Origin: Labrenzia sp. THAF82
GTDB taxonomy: Bacteria > Pseudomonadota > Alphaproteobacteria > Rhizobiales > Stappiaceae
Direction of reading: 5' to 3'
Assembly: GCF_009363435.1 (NCBI RefSeq)
Contig: NZ_CP045354.1
Span: 4,306,501 to 4,370,500, forward strand
DNA: 64,000 nucleotides
Shown: positions 8,494 through 17,218 of the stretch, piece after piece
Numbering within the stretch: position 1 is the first letter of the stretch
Layout: every line of letters starts with the position of its first letter
Made by a program: the position numbers and the translations under genes
Notes under the pieces: generated by a model
What the model saw: only the letters and a program-made list of their open reading frames with translations
Databases searched by the model: none
What the model was told of the DNA's origin: nothing

Positions 8494-8552
8494 TCAAGAG
8501 CCAAAGGGAATTCATGTTGCCGCAATGCAGTCATGTCTAAGGACCCGACTGC

Positions 8553-10337
8553 TCACTCAAGTGAGCTGTCCAAAGACAGCACCGGCGTCTCGAGAACACG
8601 TCCCTTGAAGACATCAACGATGCCGACATCGCTCAGGCGTGGTCCCGCATTGCAGACCAAAGATGCGCCGAAGAGTGCCTTGAACACCAGATAGGGCGGC
8701 TCCCAGTCGACCAAGGCATCGAGAGCTTGGCGCAGAGCGGCGAAGCGCACGGCGATCTCCGACAGCGGTGCTTCGCTCACCAGGCCCGCCAAGGGAAGTT
8801 CTATTTTTTCAATCACTTCGCCTTTGGCGACCACGCACATTCCGCCGTTTGAAGACCGGACAGTATTGGCGGCCAGAGCCATGTCAGAAGGATCACGGCC
8901 GAAGACTGTCAGGTTGTGGCTGTCATGGGAAACGGTTGTTGCAAATGCGCCGCGCCACCTGCCCCACTTTTCCAGAAAGGCGACCCGGACGGGCGCATTT
9001 TGCCCGTAGCGGTTCGCAACGGCCATACGGATCATGTCGTCAGGGAGGATCAGCTTGCCCGCCTCCACATCGACCGTTCTTGACCCCCAGACCGGAAAAC
9101 GCGGTTTTGAAAGAACCGCGATCTGTGCGCTGGAGCCGGGAGCCTGAATTTCAAAATCATCAGCCTGAAATTCGGCGACGGACACGGAATTGCGCAGCGC
9201 AGCCGGCGGCTCGGTGCTGCGGCAGGGCGTTGTCAGATTGCCATCTTCAGAGACAGTTTTGCCATCTGCAACAACAAGGCTCGGCTTCACCTGCGCAAGA
9301 TCGTCAAGGAGAACGATGTCGGCACGTTTGCCCGGCGCGATCAGGCCAAGGTCGGGTCGCCGTATGCGCGTTGCCGCGTTGAGAGTTGCTGCGCGGTAGG
9401 CCCACTCCGGGGGAAGTCCGAAATGGATCATGAGACGGATGACGTTGTCGAGACCGCCCTGGCGCTGGAGATCGTCCGGGAAGACGTCGTCGGTGCAGAG
9501 TGTGAGCGTTTGCGGAAGATGGCCCAAGTCGAGAATGGCCTTGGCAAACTCCGGCAGGAGATGTTCGTGCGAACCGCGCAATTCAACGGTCATACCGGCT
9601 TCAAGACGTGCAATCAGATCTTCGGCTGAAGACAGTTCATGGTCTGTCTCAACACCGGCTGCGGCATAGGCCGACAATGCGCCGTCGTTGAGGCCGCGCG
9701 CGTGTCCGCACACACGTTTACCGCTTGCCAGACCGGCATTCACGATGCCCTGGACCCTGTCGTTGCCATTCAACAGCGGCTGCATTGTCATCAACTCCGC
9801 AGCGCCATGTATGTCAGGTCTTGCCAGAAGCTCTGTCAGCAGATCCGGGTCAAAGTCGCCCCCGCTTGCCTCGAACCCGGGTGCGGAGGGAACGCATGTG
9901 GGCGCAAGGGTAAGCAAGCGCAGCGGCACCTCCTTGCCGGCCGCAATCGCATAATCAACCCCGGCAAGACCGCATGCGTTGGCGAATTCATGCGGATCCC
10001 AGACAATGGTGGTCACGCCGCGCGGAACCACGGCCGCAGCATATTCGGCCGGTGTCACCATCGAGCTTTCAACATGCATGTGCGTGTCGATAAAACCGGG
10101 CACCACGTATCGGCCTCCGGCATCGAGACTTGCAATTGAATCGGGCTTTGAGCCTGCTTTTCGAACGCTGGCGATGAGCCCGCCGACAATGCCAATATCG
10201 GCGTCCCGTTCCCGGCCCGTGACCATATCCAACAACCGCGCGTTCGATATGAGGAGATCGAACGGTTCCAGGCCCTGGGCAGCTCTCACAGCGCGGGCCC
10301 GCAATTCCGGCGCGTTGATGTTGCTATCTTGGGCCAT
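8553..10337 (-). CDS. ade: Adenine deaminase
   Basis: 594-residue amidohydrolase converting adenine to hypoxanthine and ammonia. The metal-binding block GFIDTHMHVESSMVTP near residue 83, GVTTIVWDPHEFANACG and CTDDVFPDDL are those of bacterial Ade; the C-terminal half has the usual Ade domain (SHDSHNLTVFG). The ATG at 10337 has GGAGG 6 nt upstream and overlaps the end of the nucleoside hydrolase gene by 14 nt, so the two are coupled. The preceding enzyme would release adenine from adenosine and this one would feed it to the hypoxanthine salvage pool. Last gene of the operon. Confidence 0.95.
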   Translation of the reverse strand: MAQDSNINAPELRARAVRAAQGLEPFDLLISNARLLDMVTGRERDADIGIVGGLIASVRKAGSKPDSIASLDAGGRYVVPGFIDTHMHVESSMVTPAEYAAAVVPRGVTTIVWDPHEFANACGLAGVDYAIAAGKEVPLRLLTLAPTCVPSAPGFEASGGDFDPDLLTELLARPDIHGAAELMTMQPLLNGNDRVQGIVNAGLASGKRVCGHARGLNDGALSAYAAAGVETDHELSSAEDLIARLEAGMTVELRGSHEHLLPEFAKAILDLGHLPQTLTLCTDDVFPDDLQRQGGLDNVIRLMIHFGLPPEWAYRAATLNAATRIRRPDLGLIAPGKRADIVLLDDLAQVKPSLVVADGKTVSEDGNLTTPCRSTEPPAALRNSVSVAEFQADDFEIQAPGSSAQIAVLSKPRFPVWGSRTVDVEAGKLILPDDMIRMAVANRYGQNAPVRVAFLEKWGRWRGAFATTVSHDSHNLTVFGRDPSDMALAANTVRSSNGGMCVVAKGEVIEKIELPLAGLVSEAPLSEIAVRFAALRQALDALVDWEPPYLVFKALFGASLVCNAGPRLSDVGIVDVFKGRVLETPVLSLDSSLE

Positions 10338-11232
10338 CCATGGCCTCCCGTTTCAATGCACTCAGACAGAGCCGGGCAAGATCGGTTCCGGCAGTTGTTG
10401 CAAGTCTCACTTTGGACGCTGCGACGTGCGAGACGTTCGTTGCGCCATAGCTCTCGTCAGATTTGGTCGACACCTCAACGGCACATGGCGAAAAGCCTAT
10501 GCAGTCCGGCTGCGCCGCGGCCAGTGCGGCCAGAGGATCGTAGATCGCCATTGCGGACCGTCCGCGCTCCAAGGCAATGTCGAGATAACCTCCGAGAAGG
10601 TCACCGGTCAGCTGGTCCGTCAGGGGCATGTCCTTTGGTCCAAAGGTCACTTTTCGGCAAAATGACAGATCGACAATGTCGAACCGAATGCCGGTCGACA
10701 GCACATAGGCCAATGCGTCTGCGTCCGCAAAGGCATTGTACTCCGCCAGAGGCGTGTGGTTTCCCCTGCCCGCGCTTCCCCCCATCCAGATCAGCCGCGT
10801 TATCCGGTCAGCCAGTTCGGGCGACTGCTGCAAAAGCAAAGCAATATTGGTCAGTGGCCCAAGCGCCAAAACCTCGGGTTCAGCGCCCGCGCCATCTGAA
10901 AGCCAGTTTGCAAGAGCCTGCACCGCACCTTCAGAAGGCGCGTTAGTATCCGGTTTTGGCAGCACCATTCCCCTGGTTCTGATGCCTGTCGGGCCCAAGA
11001 TGCGCTCAGCGGTTTCCAACGGACGCTTCAGCGGCTTTGCTGCTCCCTGCCATACTGGCCAGTCGAACCCGTAAGAGGTTTTAGCGCCCAGTGCGTTGGC
11101 TGTTACCTGAGCAAGCGGTGCGTTTCCCGCAACAAGGGAGACGCCAGCCACATTCCGCCCAAGATACCTCAGCACGAGAAGCGCCCAAAGGTCGTCAAAC
11201 CCGAAATCCGTATCGACCCAAATTGCTGTCAC
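10324..11232 (-). CDS. Inosine/uridine-preferring nucleoside hydrolase
   Basis: 302 residues. The N-terminal motif WVDTDFGFDDLWAL contains the calcium-binding DTDxxxDD signature of the IU-nucleoside hydrolase family, which cleaves the N-glycosidic bond of ribonucleosides to base and ribose. Later blocks ALGPLTNIALLL, IWMGGSAGRGNHTPLAEYN and the Asp-containing YDPLAALAA are also typical. It starts with GTG at 11232 in a GTGA overlap with the ABC ATPase gene. Together with adenine deaminase it points to purine nucleoside salvage; base preference cannot be read from sequence. Confidence 0.93.
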   Translation of the reverse strand: MTAIWVDTDFGFDDLWALLVLRYLGRNVAGVSLVAGNAPLAQVTANALGAKTSYGFDWPVWQGAAKPLKRPLETAERILGPTGIRTRGMVLPKPDTNAPSEGAVQALANWLSDGAGAEPEVLALGPLTNIALLLQQSPELADRITRLIWMGGSAGRGNHTPLAEYNAFADADALAYVLSTGIRFDIVDLSFCRKVTFGPKDMPLTDQLTGDLLGGYLDIALERGRSAMAIYDPLAALAAAQPDCIGFSPCAVEVSTKSDESYGATNVSHVAASKVRLATTAGTDLARLCLSALKREAMDGPR

Positions 11233-12242
11233 GCTGCCAATTGCCGTGCGGTTGCCTGGGGAAGATCAAATGCAACCTGCTCGCCGAGCGGCACTTCAGG
11301 AAGCTCGATTGAGGCATCGGCCTTGATCTGCCCCAGCGGACTGTCGATCACGTATTCCCGGTGGTCGCCGGCAAAACTGCTTGCAATCACCCGGCCGGTG
11401 TGTGGCCCCTTCCCGACCGCGACACCGCTCGGGCGCCAGGCGAGCATGGGGGCGGTAACTTCAGAGCCAAGCGGCAATCGACCATGGTCAGAGACAAGAT
11501 CAGTTCCCTCCATCCGGAAGATATTCTCAAACCCCATGAAGTTTGCTGCAAACGCTGTGCTGGGTTCGGCATAAAGCTCTGACGGTGACCCCAGTTGCTC
11601 TATCCTGCCATCCTTCATCAACACGACCCGATCAGCCAGGGCCAGGGCCTCTGATTGGTCGTGAGTCACAAAAACCATCGTAATTCCGGTGTCCTTTTGC
11701 ACCCGCTGCAATTCATTGCGCATCTCCAGCCGAAGTCGTGCATCCAGGTTGGACAGCGGTTCATCAAGCAGGAGGACCTTGGGTTCCATCACCAGAGACC
11801 TGGCGAGTGCCAGGCGCTGTTGCTGTCCGCCGGACATTTCGGCAGGCTTGCGGGCTTCAAAGCCCTTCAGGCCAACCGTTGCCATGCCGGCTTCCGTTTT
11901 GGCTCGCACCTGTGCATCCGGCAACTTGCGAAGCCGGAGCCCGAACGCAACGTTCTCAAAGGCGCTTAGATGAGGAAAGAGCGCATAGGACTGGAAAACA
12001 AGGCCGATGCCCCGCTTGTTTGCCGGTGTCCGGGTCACGTCCGCGCCGTCGATCATGATCTTCCCGCCTGTCGGCGTCAAAAGCCCAGCAATTGCGCGCA
12101 TGGTGGTTGTCTTGCCACAGCCCGATGGGCCCAACAAGGCGATCAGTTCGCCCTTTCGGATATCCAGATTGAGATCCGGCACAGCGACCGTCTGCCCATA
12201 GGACAGCGTCAAATCCGACAATGAAACGAATGCGTTAGACAT
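11229..12242 (-). CDS. ABC transporter ATP-binding protein (PotA/AfuC type)
   Basis: 337 residues starting at ATG 12242; the frame extends further upstream but only inside the permease gene. It has Walker A LLGPSGCGKTTT, signature MSGGQQQRLALARSL, Walker B VLLLDEPLSNLDARLR and a C-terminal regulatory TOBE-like domain (SFAGDHREYVIDS) usual in spermidine/putrescine, iron(III) and sugar importers. It powers the two adjacent permeases. It overlaps the permease stop by 8 nt and the nucleoside hydrolase start by 4 nt. The operon suggests nucleosides or purines as substrate rather than polyamines. Confidence 0.93.
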   Translation of the reverse strand: MSNAFVSLSDLTLSYGQTVAVPDLNLDIRKGELIALLGPSGCGKTTTMRAIAGLLTPTGGKIMIDGADVTRTPANKRGIGLVFQSYALFPHLSAFENVAFGLRLRKLPDAQVRAKTEAGMATVGLKGFEARKPAEMSGGQQQRLALARSLVMEPKVLLLDEPLSNLDARLRLEMRNELQRVQKDTGITMVFVTHDQSEALALADRVVLMKDGRIEQLGSPSELYAEPSTAFAANFMGFENIFRMEGTDLVSDHGRLPLGSEVTAPMLAWRPSGVAVGKGPHTGRVIASSFAGDHREYVIDSPLGQIKADASIELPEVPLGEQVAFDLPQATARQLAA

Positions 12243-13011
12243 AACGAGAGAACCCCAGAAGTCGTTCGGCGGCAAATACGATGGCGACCGACATGAAGGC
12301 CAGCAGAGCCGACAGCGCTGCAACCGACGGATCGAAGGTGATTTCCATATAGGACAGCATGTCGATCGGCAGCGTGCGCACGCCAGGTCCCGACAAGAAC
12401 AACGAAGCCGGAACTTCGTTGAAGCTGGTGACGAAACCCAGAATGAAAGCTGCCAGAATGCCTCCCCTGATGTTGGGAAGGACAACCTTGGTGAACGCCT
12501 GCAGCCGGGTACACCCGAGAATGACCGCAGCCTCTTCCATATCGGCACGCAAATTGTTCAGGCTCGAGGACACAACACGCACCGCATAGGGCAGCACCAG
12601 AGCGGTGTGTGTCGCGAAAAGCGCCATGGTGATCGTGACATCAAGCGGCACAACGAAGTAACGCAGAAGCGCGAGCCCAACGATGATGCCGGGCACGATG
12701 ATTGGCGCAGCAACAATTGTCCGGATGGTCTCTGCGCCGGGCAGATCATAGCGGTTGAGCGCATAGGCAGCCGGGATGCCGATCAACAGCGCTGCCAACG
12801 TGCCAAAGATCGCAAGGAACATCGACAAGGCAAAGCTGGCCCGGAAGCTCTCCACCGTGAAAACCTTGGCGTACCATTTGAGAGACAGGCCCTGAGGCGG
12901 GAAAGACAAAGCCTCTCCGGCTGAAGCGCCTGCGAGAATGACGATCAGGAACGGGCCGATCAGGAATGTGAGCGTTGCACCCAGAATGAGCCAGACAGTT
13001 AAACGGGACAC
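12235..13011 (-). CDS. ABC transporter permease (PotC-like)
   Basis: 258 residues with six predicted membrane segments and the EAA-type cytoplasmic loop ADMEEAAVILGCTRLQAFTKVVLPNIRGG, through which importer permeases contact the ATPase. It begins with a GTG at 13011. It forms the inner membrane channel with the upstream permease; the binding protein gene of the same system is upstream in the operon. Confidence 0.92.
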   Translation of the reverse strand: MSRLTVWLILGATLTFLIGPFLIVILAGASAGEALSFPPQGLSLKWYAKVFTVESFRASFALSMFLAIFGTLAALLIGIPAAYALNRYDLPGAETIRTIVAAPIIVPGIIVGLALLRYFVVPLDVTITMALFATHTALVLPYAVRVVSSSLNNLRADMEEAAVILGCTRLQAFTKVVLPNIRGGILAAFILGFVTSFNEVPASLFLSGPGVRTLPIDMLSYMEITFDPSVAALSALLAFMSVAIVFAAERLLGFSRYV

Positions 13012-13014
13012 GGT

Positions 13015-13839
13015 CTACCTCCGCACCGAGGCAATGCGCTTCAGGACCAGATTGGCCGAGAAACACATGACGATCAGGATCATGGCAATAACGCTTGCCG
13101 ACACGAAGTCGTTTGAAACATTGACCTTCTGGTAGAGCAGCGTCTCCAGCATTAGGACCTTCGATCCTCCCAAAATGGCCGGTGTGATGTAGGCCGTAAG
13201 CGCGCCGGTAAAGACCAGCGTACCGCCAATGACCAGCCCCTCCTTGGTCAGCGGCAGGATCACCCGGAAAAAGACCTGGAACCAGCTGGCGCCCAGCACA
13301 CGAGCTGCCGGAACAACGTCGCGGGGGATGTTCTCCATGGCGGAAACCAGGGAAATGATCATGAGCGGCAGAAACAATTGAAGAAGACCAATGAAGACAG
13401 CCGTTTCAGTGAACAGCAGACGAATGGGCAACTCCGACAGGCCGAGCCCGACTATCACGTCGTTGACGATGCCGGTACGGCCCAGAATGACAATCCAGGC
13501 ATAAGTCCGGGCAACGGGAGAAATCATCAGCGGCAGAACAACGAGTCCAAATATGCGACCGCGTGAGGTTGCCGGCAGGTTGACGATGCAGAACGCGGCC
13601 GCATAACCGATCACAGCAGACGTGCCGGCGACCAGAATTCCGAGTTTGAGCGTGCGGAAAAAGACGCTTTGGTTCAAAGGCTCGGAGAAGAAATCAACAT
13701 AGCCCTGCAGGCTCCAGGCCCCGCTCTCAGCCTGAAAGGCAACAGACAACAGGATGCCAACCGGCACCAGGAACACAAGAAACGTGAAAAGCGCGGCAGG
13801 CAGGGCAAGCGCCAGTCCTTCTGCGCGGTTGAGAAACAT
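13015..13839 (-). CDS. ABC transporter permease (PotB-like)
   Basis: 274 residues, about six membrane segments, with the ATPase-contact loop VPAARVLGASWFQVFFRVILPLTKEG. Only three bases separate its stop from the start of the second permease. Component of the same Pot-type importer; partner specificity is inferred from adjacency. Confidence 0.92.
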   Translation of the reverse strand: MFLNRAEGLALALPAALFTFLVFLVPVGILLSVAFQAESGAWSLQGYVDFFSEPLNQSVFFRTLKLGILVAGTSAVIGYAAAFCIVNLPATSRGRIFGLVVLPLMISPVARTYAWIVILGRTGIVNDVIVGLGLSELPIRLLFTETAVFIGLLQLFLPLMIISLVSAMENIPRDVVPAARVLGASWFQVFFRVILPLTKEGLVIGGTLVFTGALTAYITPAILGGSKVLMLETLLYQKVNVSNDFVSASVIAMILIVMCFSANLVLKRIASVRR

Positions 13840-13899
13840 GAGGAAGCTCCGGGCGAATGGGCGTGGGAGGGCGGTCGGTCTGACCGCCCCCGGTCGTCT

Positions 13900-14919
13900 T
13901 TAACGGATGACCTCATTGTTCCACTGGTCGACCCATGCATCGCGGTTGGCGATGATGACGGCTGGGTCGAGAATGTTGAGCGAGTTGATGAGTTCAGCCC
14001 CGTAGGTCAGGTTTTCCGCCACTTCATCGCTGACCTTCACGTCCATATTTGCCGGGCTGTCAATCAGAGCCTCGGCGATCCGGGTCTGAACTTCCGTTGA
14101 AAGCCAATAATCCATGAGCTTATAGGCCAGTTCTTCATTGCCGTTGTTGGCGGTCATGATCATGACATTCATGCCGCCTGCCTGGCCTTCTTTCGGATCA
14201 GCCCATGCGAAGGGAAGCGGAGAACTCTTGAAGCGGCTCCAGGCGAAGCGGCCAACAGGCGCAGCGATGACTTCTTCCTGGTTCATGAGCTGCGCGAGCT
14301 CGGAAGACCGGGAGTAAAAGGTCACGATGTCATCAGCGTGTTTGCCGATCTCCGAAATCGTCGCACTAAAATCACCCGGATCGCCGCCTTCAGCCTTGTT
14401 GAGCATCATCAAGGTGAGCGGCCCTTGTGTCCCGGTGATATTCGGTAGGGAAACATTGCCGGCCAGCTTTTCGCCCAGCAGGTCGTTCCAGCTCTCAATG
14501 CTCACCAGGTCTTTGCGATAAACGATTGAACTTGCATAGAAAGTGTAGCCAACAGCCATGCTGTCGCCAATCGGGTTCTGTGCGGCCGGGTAAAGCTTGT
14601 CAAAGCTTTGAAGCTTTGACGTATCAATTGACTGGAGAAGACCCTTGCGCGCAAGGCTCAGTGCGTCGTGGGAGGAAATCACGGCCATGTCGATCACCGG
14701 GTCCGCCGCATTCGCCTCGATCTTGGCCATGCGCTCCACGGAGTTTCCGGTTTCAATCACCAGTTCACAGCCGCAAATCTCTTCAAAGGGATCATACAGC
14801 GCTTCTTTGTAGGCATCCTGAGCGAAGGAATAGACCGAGATGGTAAGCTTGTCTTGTGCTGCCGCGCCGGTCGCAGTGAGAGCTGCACTCAGCGCAAGGA
14901 TTGATATGTACTTGGTCAT
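13900..14919 (-). CDS. ABC transporter periplasmic substrate-binding protein (PotD-like)
   Basis: 339 residues with a clear Sec signal peptide (MTKYISILALSAALTATGAAAQ). The mature protein has the two-lobed type II binding-protein pattern, with KLTISVYSFAQDAYKEALYDPFEE at the start and several aromatic residues expected at the ligand cleft. Similar proteins bind polyamines, iron or small organic molecules. Its start codon overlaps the LacI regulator stop (14916-14919), so it is translated from the same mRNA as its probable regulator. The ligand is unknown; operon context favours a purine nucleoside. Confidence 0.9.
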   Translation of the reverse strand: MTKYISILALSAALTATGAAAQDKLTISVYSFAQDAYKEALYDPFEEICGCELVIETGNSVERMAKIEANAADPVIDMAVISSHDALSLARKGLLQSIDTSKLQSFDKLYPAAQNPIGDSMAVGYTFYASSIVYRKDLVSIESWNDLLGEKLAGNVSLPNITGTQGPLTLMMLNKAEGGDPGDFSATISEIGKHADDIVTFYSRSSELAQLMNQEEVIAAPVGRFAWSRFKSSPLPFAWADPKEGQAGGMNVMIMTANNGNEELAYKLMDYWLSTEVQTRIAEALIDSPANMDVKVSDEVAENLTYGAELINSLNILDPAVIIANRDAWVDQWNNEVIR

Positions 14920-15893
14920 TGAGGTCGTCTCCTTGTTAAAAGCTGGCTCGGGATAGATGTTGATTGCCGTACCACCAATCGCATTGGCACGGTTTCCCCT
15001 TCTTGAGCCGGTGTTTCGCCGCTGATTTTGGCTGAGATGATGTCAATCGCGCGGCTGGCGATTTCGTCGACATTCTGGGCAACCGTCGTGAGCGCCGGAT
15101 GCATGATTGAAGAAAAAGACATGTTGTCGAAGCCTGTCAGGCTGACCTGGTCCGGGACGGAAATCTGCACGCGCATCAGTTCGGTGCGCACCTGCAGCGC
15201 AATCAGGTCTGAAGTGGCCATGATCGCTGTTGCGCCTGCCTGAACCTTTGCGACAGCCCGTTCAATGCCCGCTTCACCCCAAAAAACATCGACATCAATG
15301 TCCGAAGGCAAGGCACTGCGCATCCCGGCAATGCGGTCACGCTGAACTTCGGAGACTTCGTCCCCGCCCAGGATGACGATCTTGCGATGTCCGATATCCA
15401 AAATGTGCCGGGCAACCAGCGCACCGCCACCCGCATGATCCGCCGAGACTGAGTTTCCAGGGTCAGAAGCTGTGTTCAACACCGCAATCGGAACAGGCAT
15501 CGGATCCGGTGTCGTGCCTTTTTGCGGCACGACGATAAGGCCGTCCACGCCCCGATCCAGCAGTCTTCGCAATGCTTCGGTTTGCTCGTCCGCACTGCCC
15601 CGCGAATCCGCAATCAGAATGCCAAGTTTTCTCTTGTCGGCTTCCATTGAGAGCGTCTGGGCGATGCGCGGAAACAACGGGTTGGTCAGGTCCGGCATGA
15701 CAAGACCAAGGATACCGGTCTGCCCAGTCTTGAGAGCGCGGGCTGCTGTGCTGGGACGATATCCAAGTTCATCCGCTCTTGCCCGGATACGCGTGACCAA
15801 CTCCTCAGAAACACGTCCCTTGCCGGTCAACGCGTTCGAAATCGTTGCGGTTGACACGCCAATGTCGTTGGCAATTTGCTTGATGCTGACCAT
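14916..15893 (-). CDS. LacI family transcriptional regulator
   Basis: 325 residues from ATG 15893; a GTG lies immediately upstream in frame. The N-terminal helix-turn-helix and hinge read SIKQIANDIGVSTATISNALTGKGRVSEEL, followed by a periplasmic-binding-protein-like effector domain beginning GILGLVMPDLTNPLFPRIA. It is the first gene of the nucleoside operon and probably controls it. Two near-identical palindromic sites at 15909-15919 and 15952-15963 lie upstream and are its likely operators. A purine or nucleoside effector is an inference. Confidence 0.92.
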   Translation of the reverse strand: MVSIKQIANDIGVSTATISNALTGKGRVSEELVTRIRARADELGYRPSTAARALKTGQTGILGLVMPDLTNPLFPRIAQTLSMEADKRKLGILIADSRGSADEQTEALRRLLDRGVDGLIVVPQKGTTPDPMPVPIAVLNTASDPGNSVSADHAGGGALVARHILDIGHRKIVILGGDEVSEVQRDRIAGMRSALPSDIDVDVFWGEAGIERAVAKVQAGATAIMATSDLIALQVRTELMRVQISVPDQVSLTGFDNMSFSSIMHPALTTVAQNVDEIASRAIDIISAKISGETPAQEGETVPMRLVVRQSTSIPSQLLTRRRPQ

Positions 15894-15908
15894 CACGCCC
15901 CCAATGCT

Positions 15909-15963
15909 TTAACGATTAAGCAAGCTCGCTAACGCAAAGTCAACGCTTAAGTTAATCGATTAA
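15909..15963. promoter_or_regulatory. Paired LacI-type operator candidates
   Basis: TTAATCGATTAA (15952-15963) is a perfect 12-bp palindrome with the central CG step typical of LacI-family operators. TTTAACGATTAA (15908-15919) matches it at 10 of 12 positions. Their centres are 44 bp apart, about four helical turns, which would suit looping or cooperative binding. The nearer site lies 16 bp before the regulator start, fitting autoregulation of the whole operon. Confidence 0.6.
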
Positions 15964-16559
15964 TCAGAATCTTGGGTCGGGAAATCTATAACGCCCTGCC
16001 GGATAAAATTTCCAGTGTTTCGGAGTGTGCAGCGACTGGCCAAAAGTGCCGATTGGCATCACTTGAGGACCAAAACAACAGACGAACAAAAGGCGACTTG
16101 CGTTTCCAGATCGCAATTGTTCCGTCGCACAGATGGCTGCTGAACGCACGAGCAAACTCAAGGCCTGGAAGACATCAGCCGCCTTTGCCGGAATTGACGG
16201 TCCGCAGACATCCCTTTTGCGTCAAAGAATGGACACTTTGTGCCAGACTGGCCGGACATCGGACACCTTGGATGGATGGGAGGCAACAGCTCCCGTCACA
16301 GTCCAAACAGCTCTCAAATCAGGGAGTTAGGGCACACAGTGCCGATACTGATCATACTTAAGCCAAGGCAAGCAGTGACAAAGCAAGCTGAAAATAGATC
16401 TAAATTAATTCCACAATTTTAGCTCTAAAATTTCAACTTATCGACGAAATCAATTTCTAGAATCGCAAACATAATAACAAAGACGGGGCGGGAACTCTAA
16501 ACGAACGCACTTGTAAGGATAAATACTTGCAAGCGCAGACTTGAGGAAAGAGATTCCAG
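15964..16559. other. About 600 bases without a supported gene
   Basis: Open frames on both strands lack ribosome binding sites and family features. The right half (from about 16380) is strongly AT-rich and probably holds the promoter of the small lipoprotein. One degenerate palindromic repeat (16206-16236) and a small hairpin (GGGAG...CTCCC near 16280) are visible. Nothing else was recognised. Confidence 0.45.
16206..16236. repeat. Degenerate palindromic intergenic repeat, copy 3
   Basis: GACATCCCTTTTGCG and TCAAAGAATGGACA form an imperfect dyad of the same layout as the copies at 6121-6152 and 8243-8274. The similarity is weak and was judged by eye. Confidence 0.3.
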
Positions 16560-16757
16560 ATGAAAAGCGCGTTCATGGTTGTTGTTGCTGCGTCACTACT
16601 TGGGCTTGCCGCTTGCAATGGCGAAAACTCCAATCAACCCGATGGGGCTTCACAGGGGAATGAGAGTGTTGCTCCCCAGAGCTCTGCACCAAGCGACGGC
16701 GCGCCGGCCGTCGGCGATACGGACACCACCCAGTCATCCGCTCCAACGGCGCAATAG
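16560..16757 (+). CDS. Small Ser/Ala/Pro-rich lipoprotein of unknown function
   Basis: 65 residues. A lipoprotein signal ends in LGLAAC (Cys19); the mature part is about 47 residues, hydrophilic and low in complexity (Ser, Ala, Pro, Gln, Asp), with no fold apparent. GAGGAAAG lies about 9 nt before the ATG, supporting translation. A strong palindrome follows at 16774-16799. It resembles the many small anchored lipoproteins of alphaproteobacteria, but no specific family was recognised and no partner gene is adjacent. Confidence 0.7.
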   Translation: MKSAFMVVVAASLLGLAACNGENSNQPDGASQGNESVAPQSSAPSDGAPAVGDTDTTQSSAPTAQ

Positions 16758-17218
16758 TCCATGCACGTTCTTTCAAGGTGGCCGGTACCGGCCACCTTGT
16801 TCCGGTAAAACAGTTTTTAGAGAAGGTACTGCTCGCCGCTGCAAAATAGGCGCGGCCTATCCGGGTCATGCCCGGAGAATTATCCTCTCCTATCCCTTTC
16901 AGCAAAACTGCTGGATCTGCTAACGCTCAAGGGATTGCAGCCAGCCAATTCGTCCTAAATTTCAGGCAACGGCGGATGACCTAGGGCGTTTTTGTAAAAA
17001 ACACGAAATTTCATAAAGTGGTTTGACGTCGGCTTTCGTGAATTGAATTACCTTGTTCTGACCGCTATCCTTGATGTCCCTCCAAAAGCACGCTCAGAGC
17101 AATCCCAGTGTGCCTGACCTTCAAGTTTTAAACTTAAACTCCGATCCGCTTCTGCCGGACCGCGGAACCTGTTCCGGTCATCAGCGGATGCAAATCCTGT
17201 CTTCGAGGATGCTGAAAG
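16758..17218. other. Intergenic stretch before the aldo/keto reductase
   Basis: After the palindrome at 16774-16799 there is no frame with coding character. The segment around 16980-17050 is AT-rich (runs of T and A around an AAAAACACGAAATTTC block) and may contain the reductase promoter. No confident -35/-10 pair was assigned. Confidence 0.4.
16774..16799 (+). terminator. 26-nt perfect palindrome, possible terminator of the small lipoprotein
   Basis: CAAGGTGGCCGG followed by TACCGGCCACCTTG makes a fully symmetric 26-nt palindrome starting 17 bases after the lipoprotein stop. In RNA it would give a hairpin of about 11 bp. The following T-run is poor (TTCC), so termination is likely but not certain. 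Confidence 0.5.

Noticed and set aside
5992-8552. Search for a direct repeat of the tRNA-Pro 3' end (attR) beyond the AIPR gene
   Set aside because: No copy of the T-arm/acceptor sequence longer than a few bases was seen, so integration at this tRNA is not demonstrated and no integrase gene is present.
15972-16361. 129-codon plus-strand frame next to the LacI operators
   Set aside because: No ribosome binding site, atypical composition, and overlap with a degenerate repeat; treated as non-coding.
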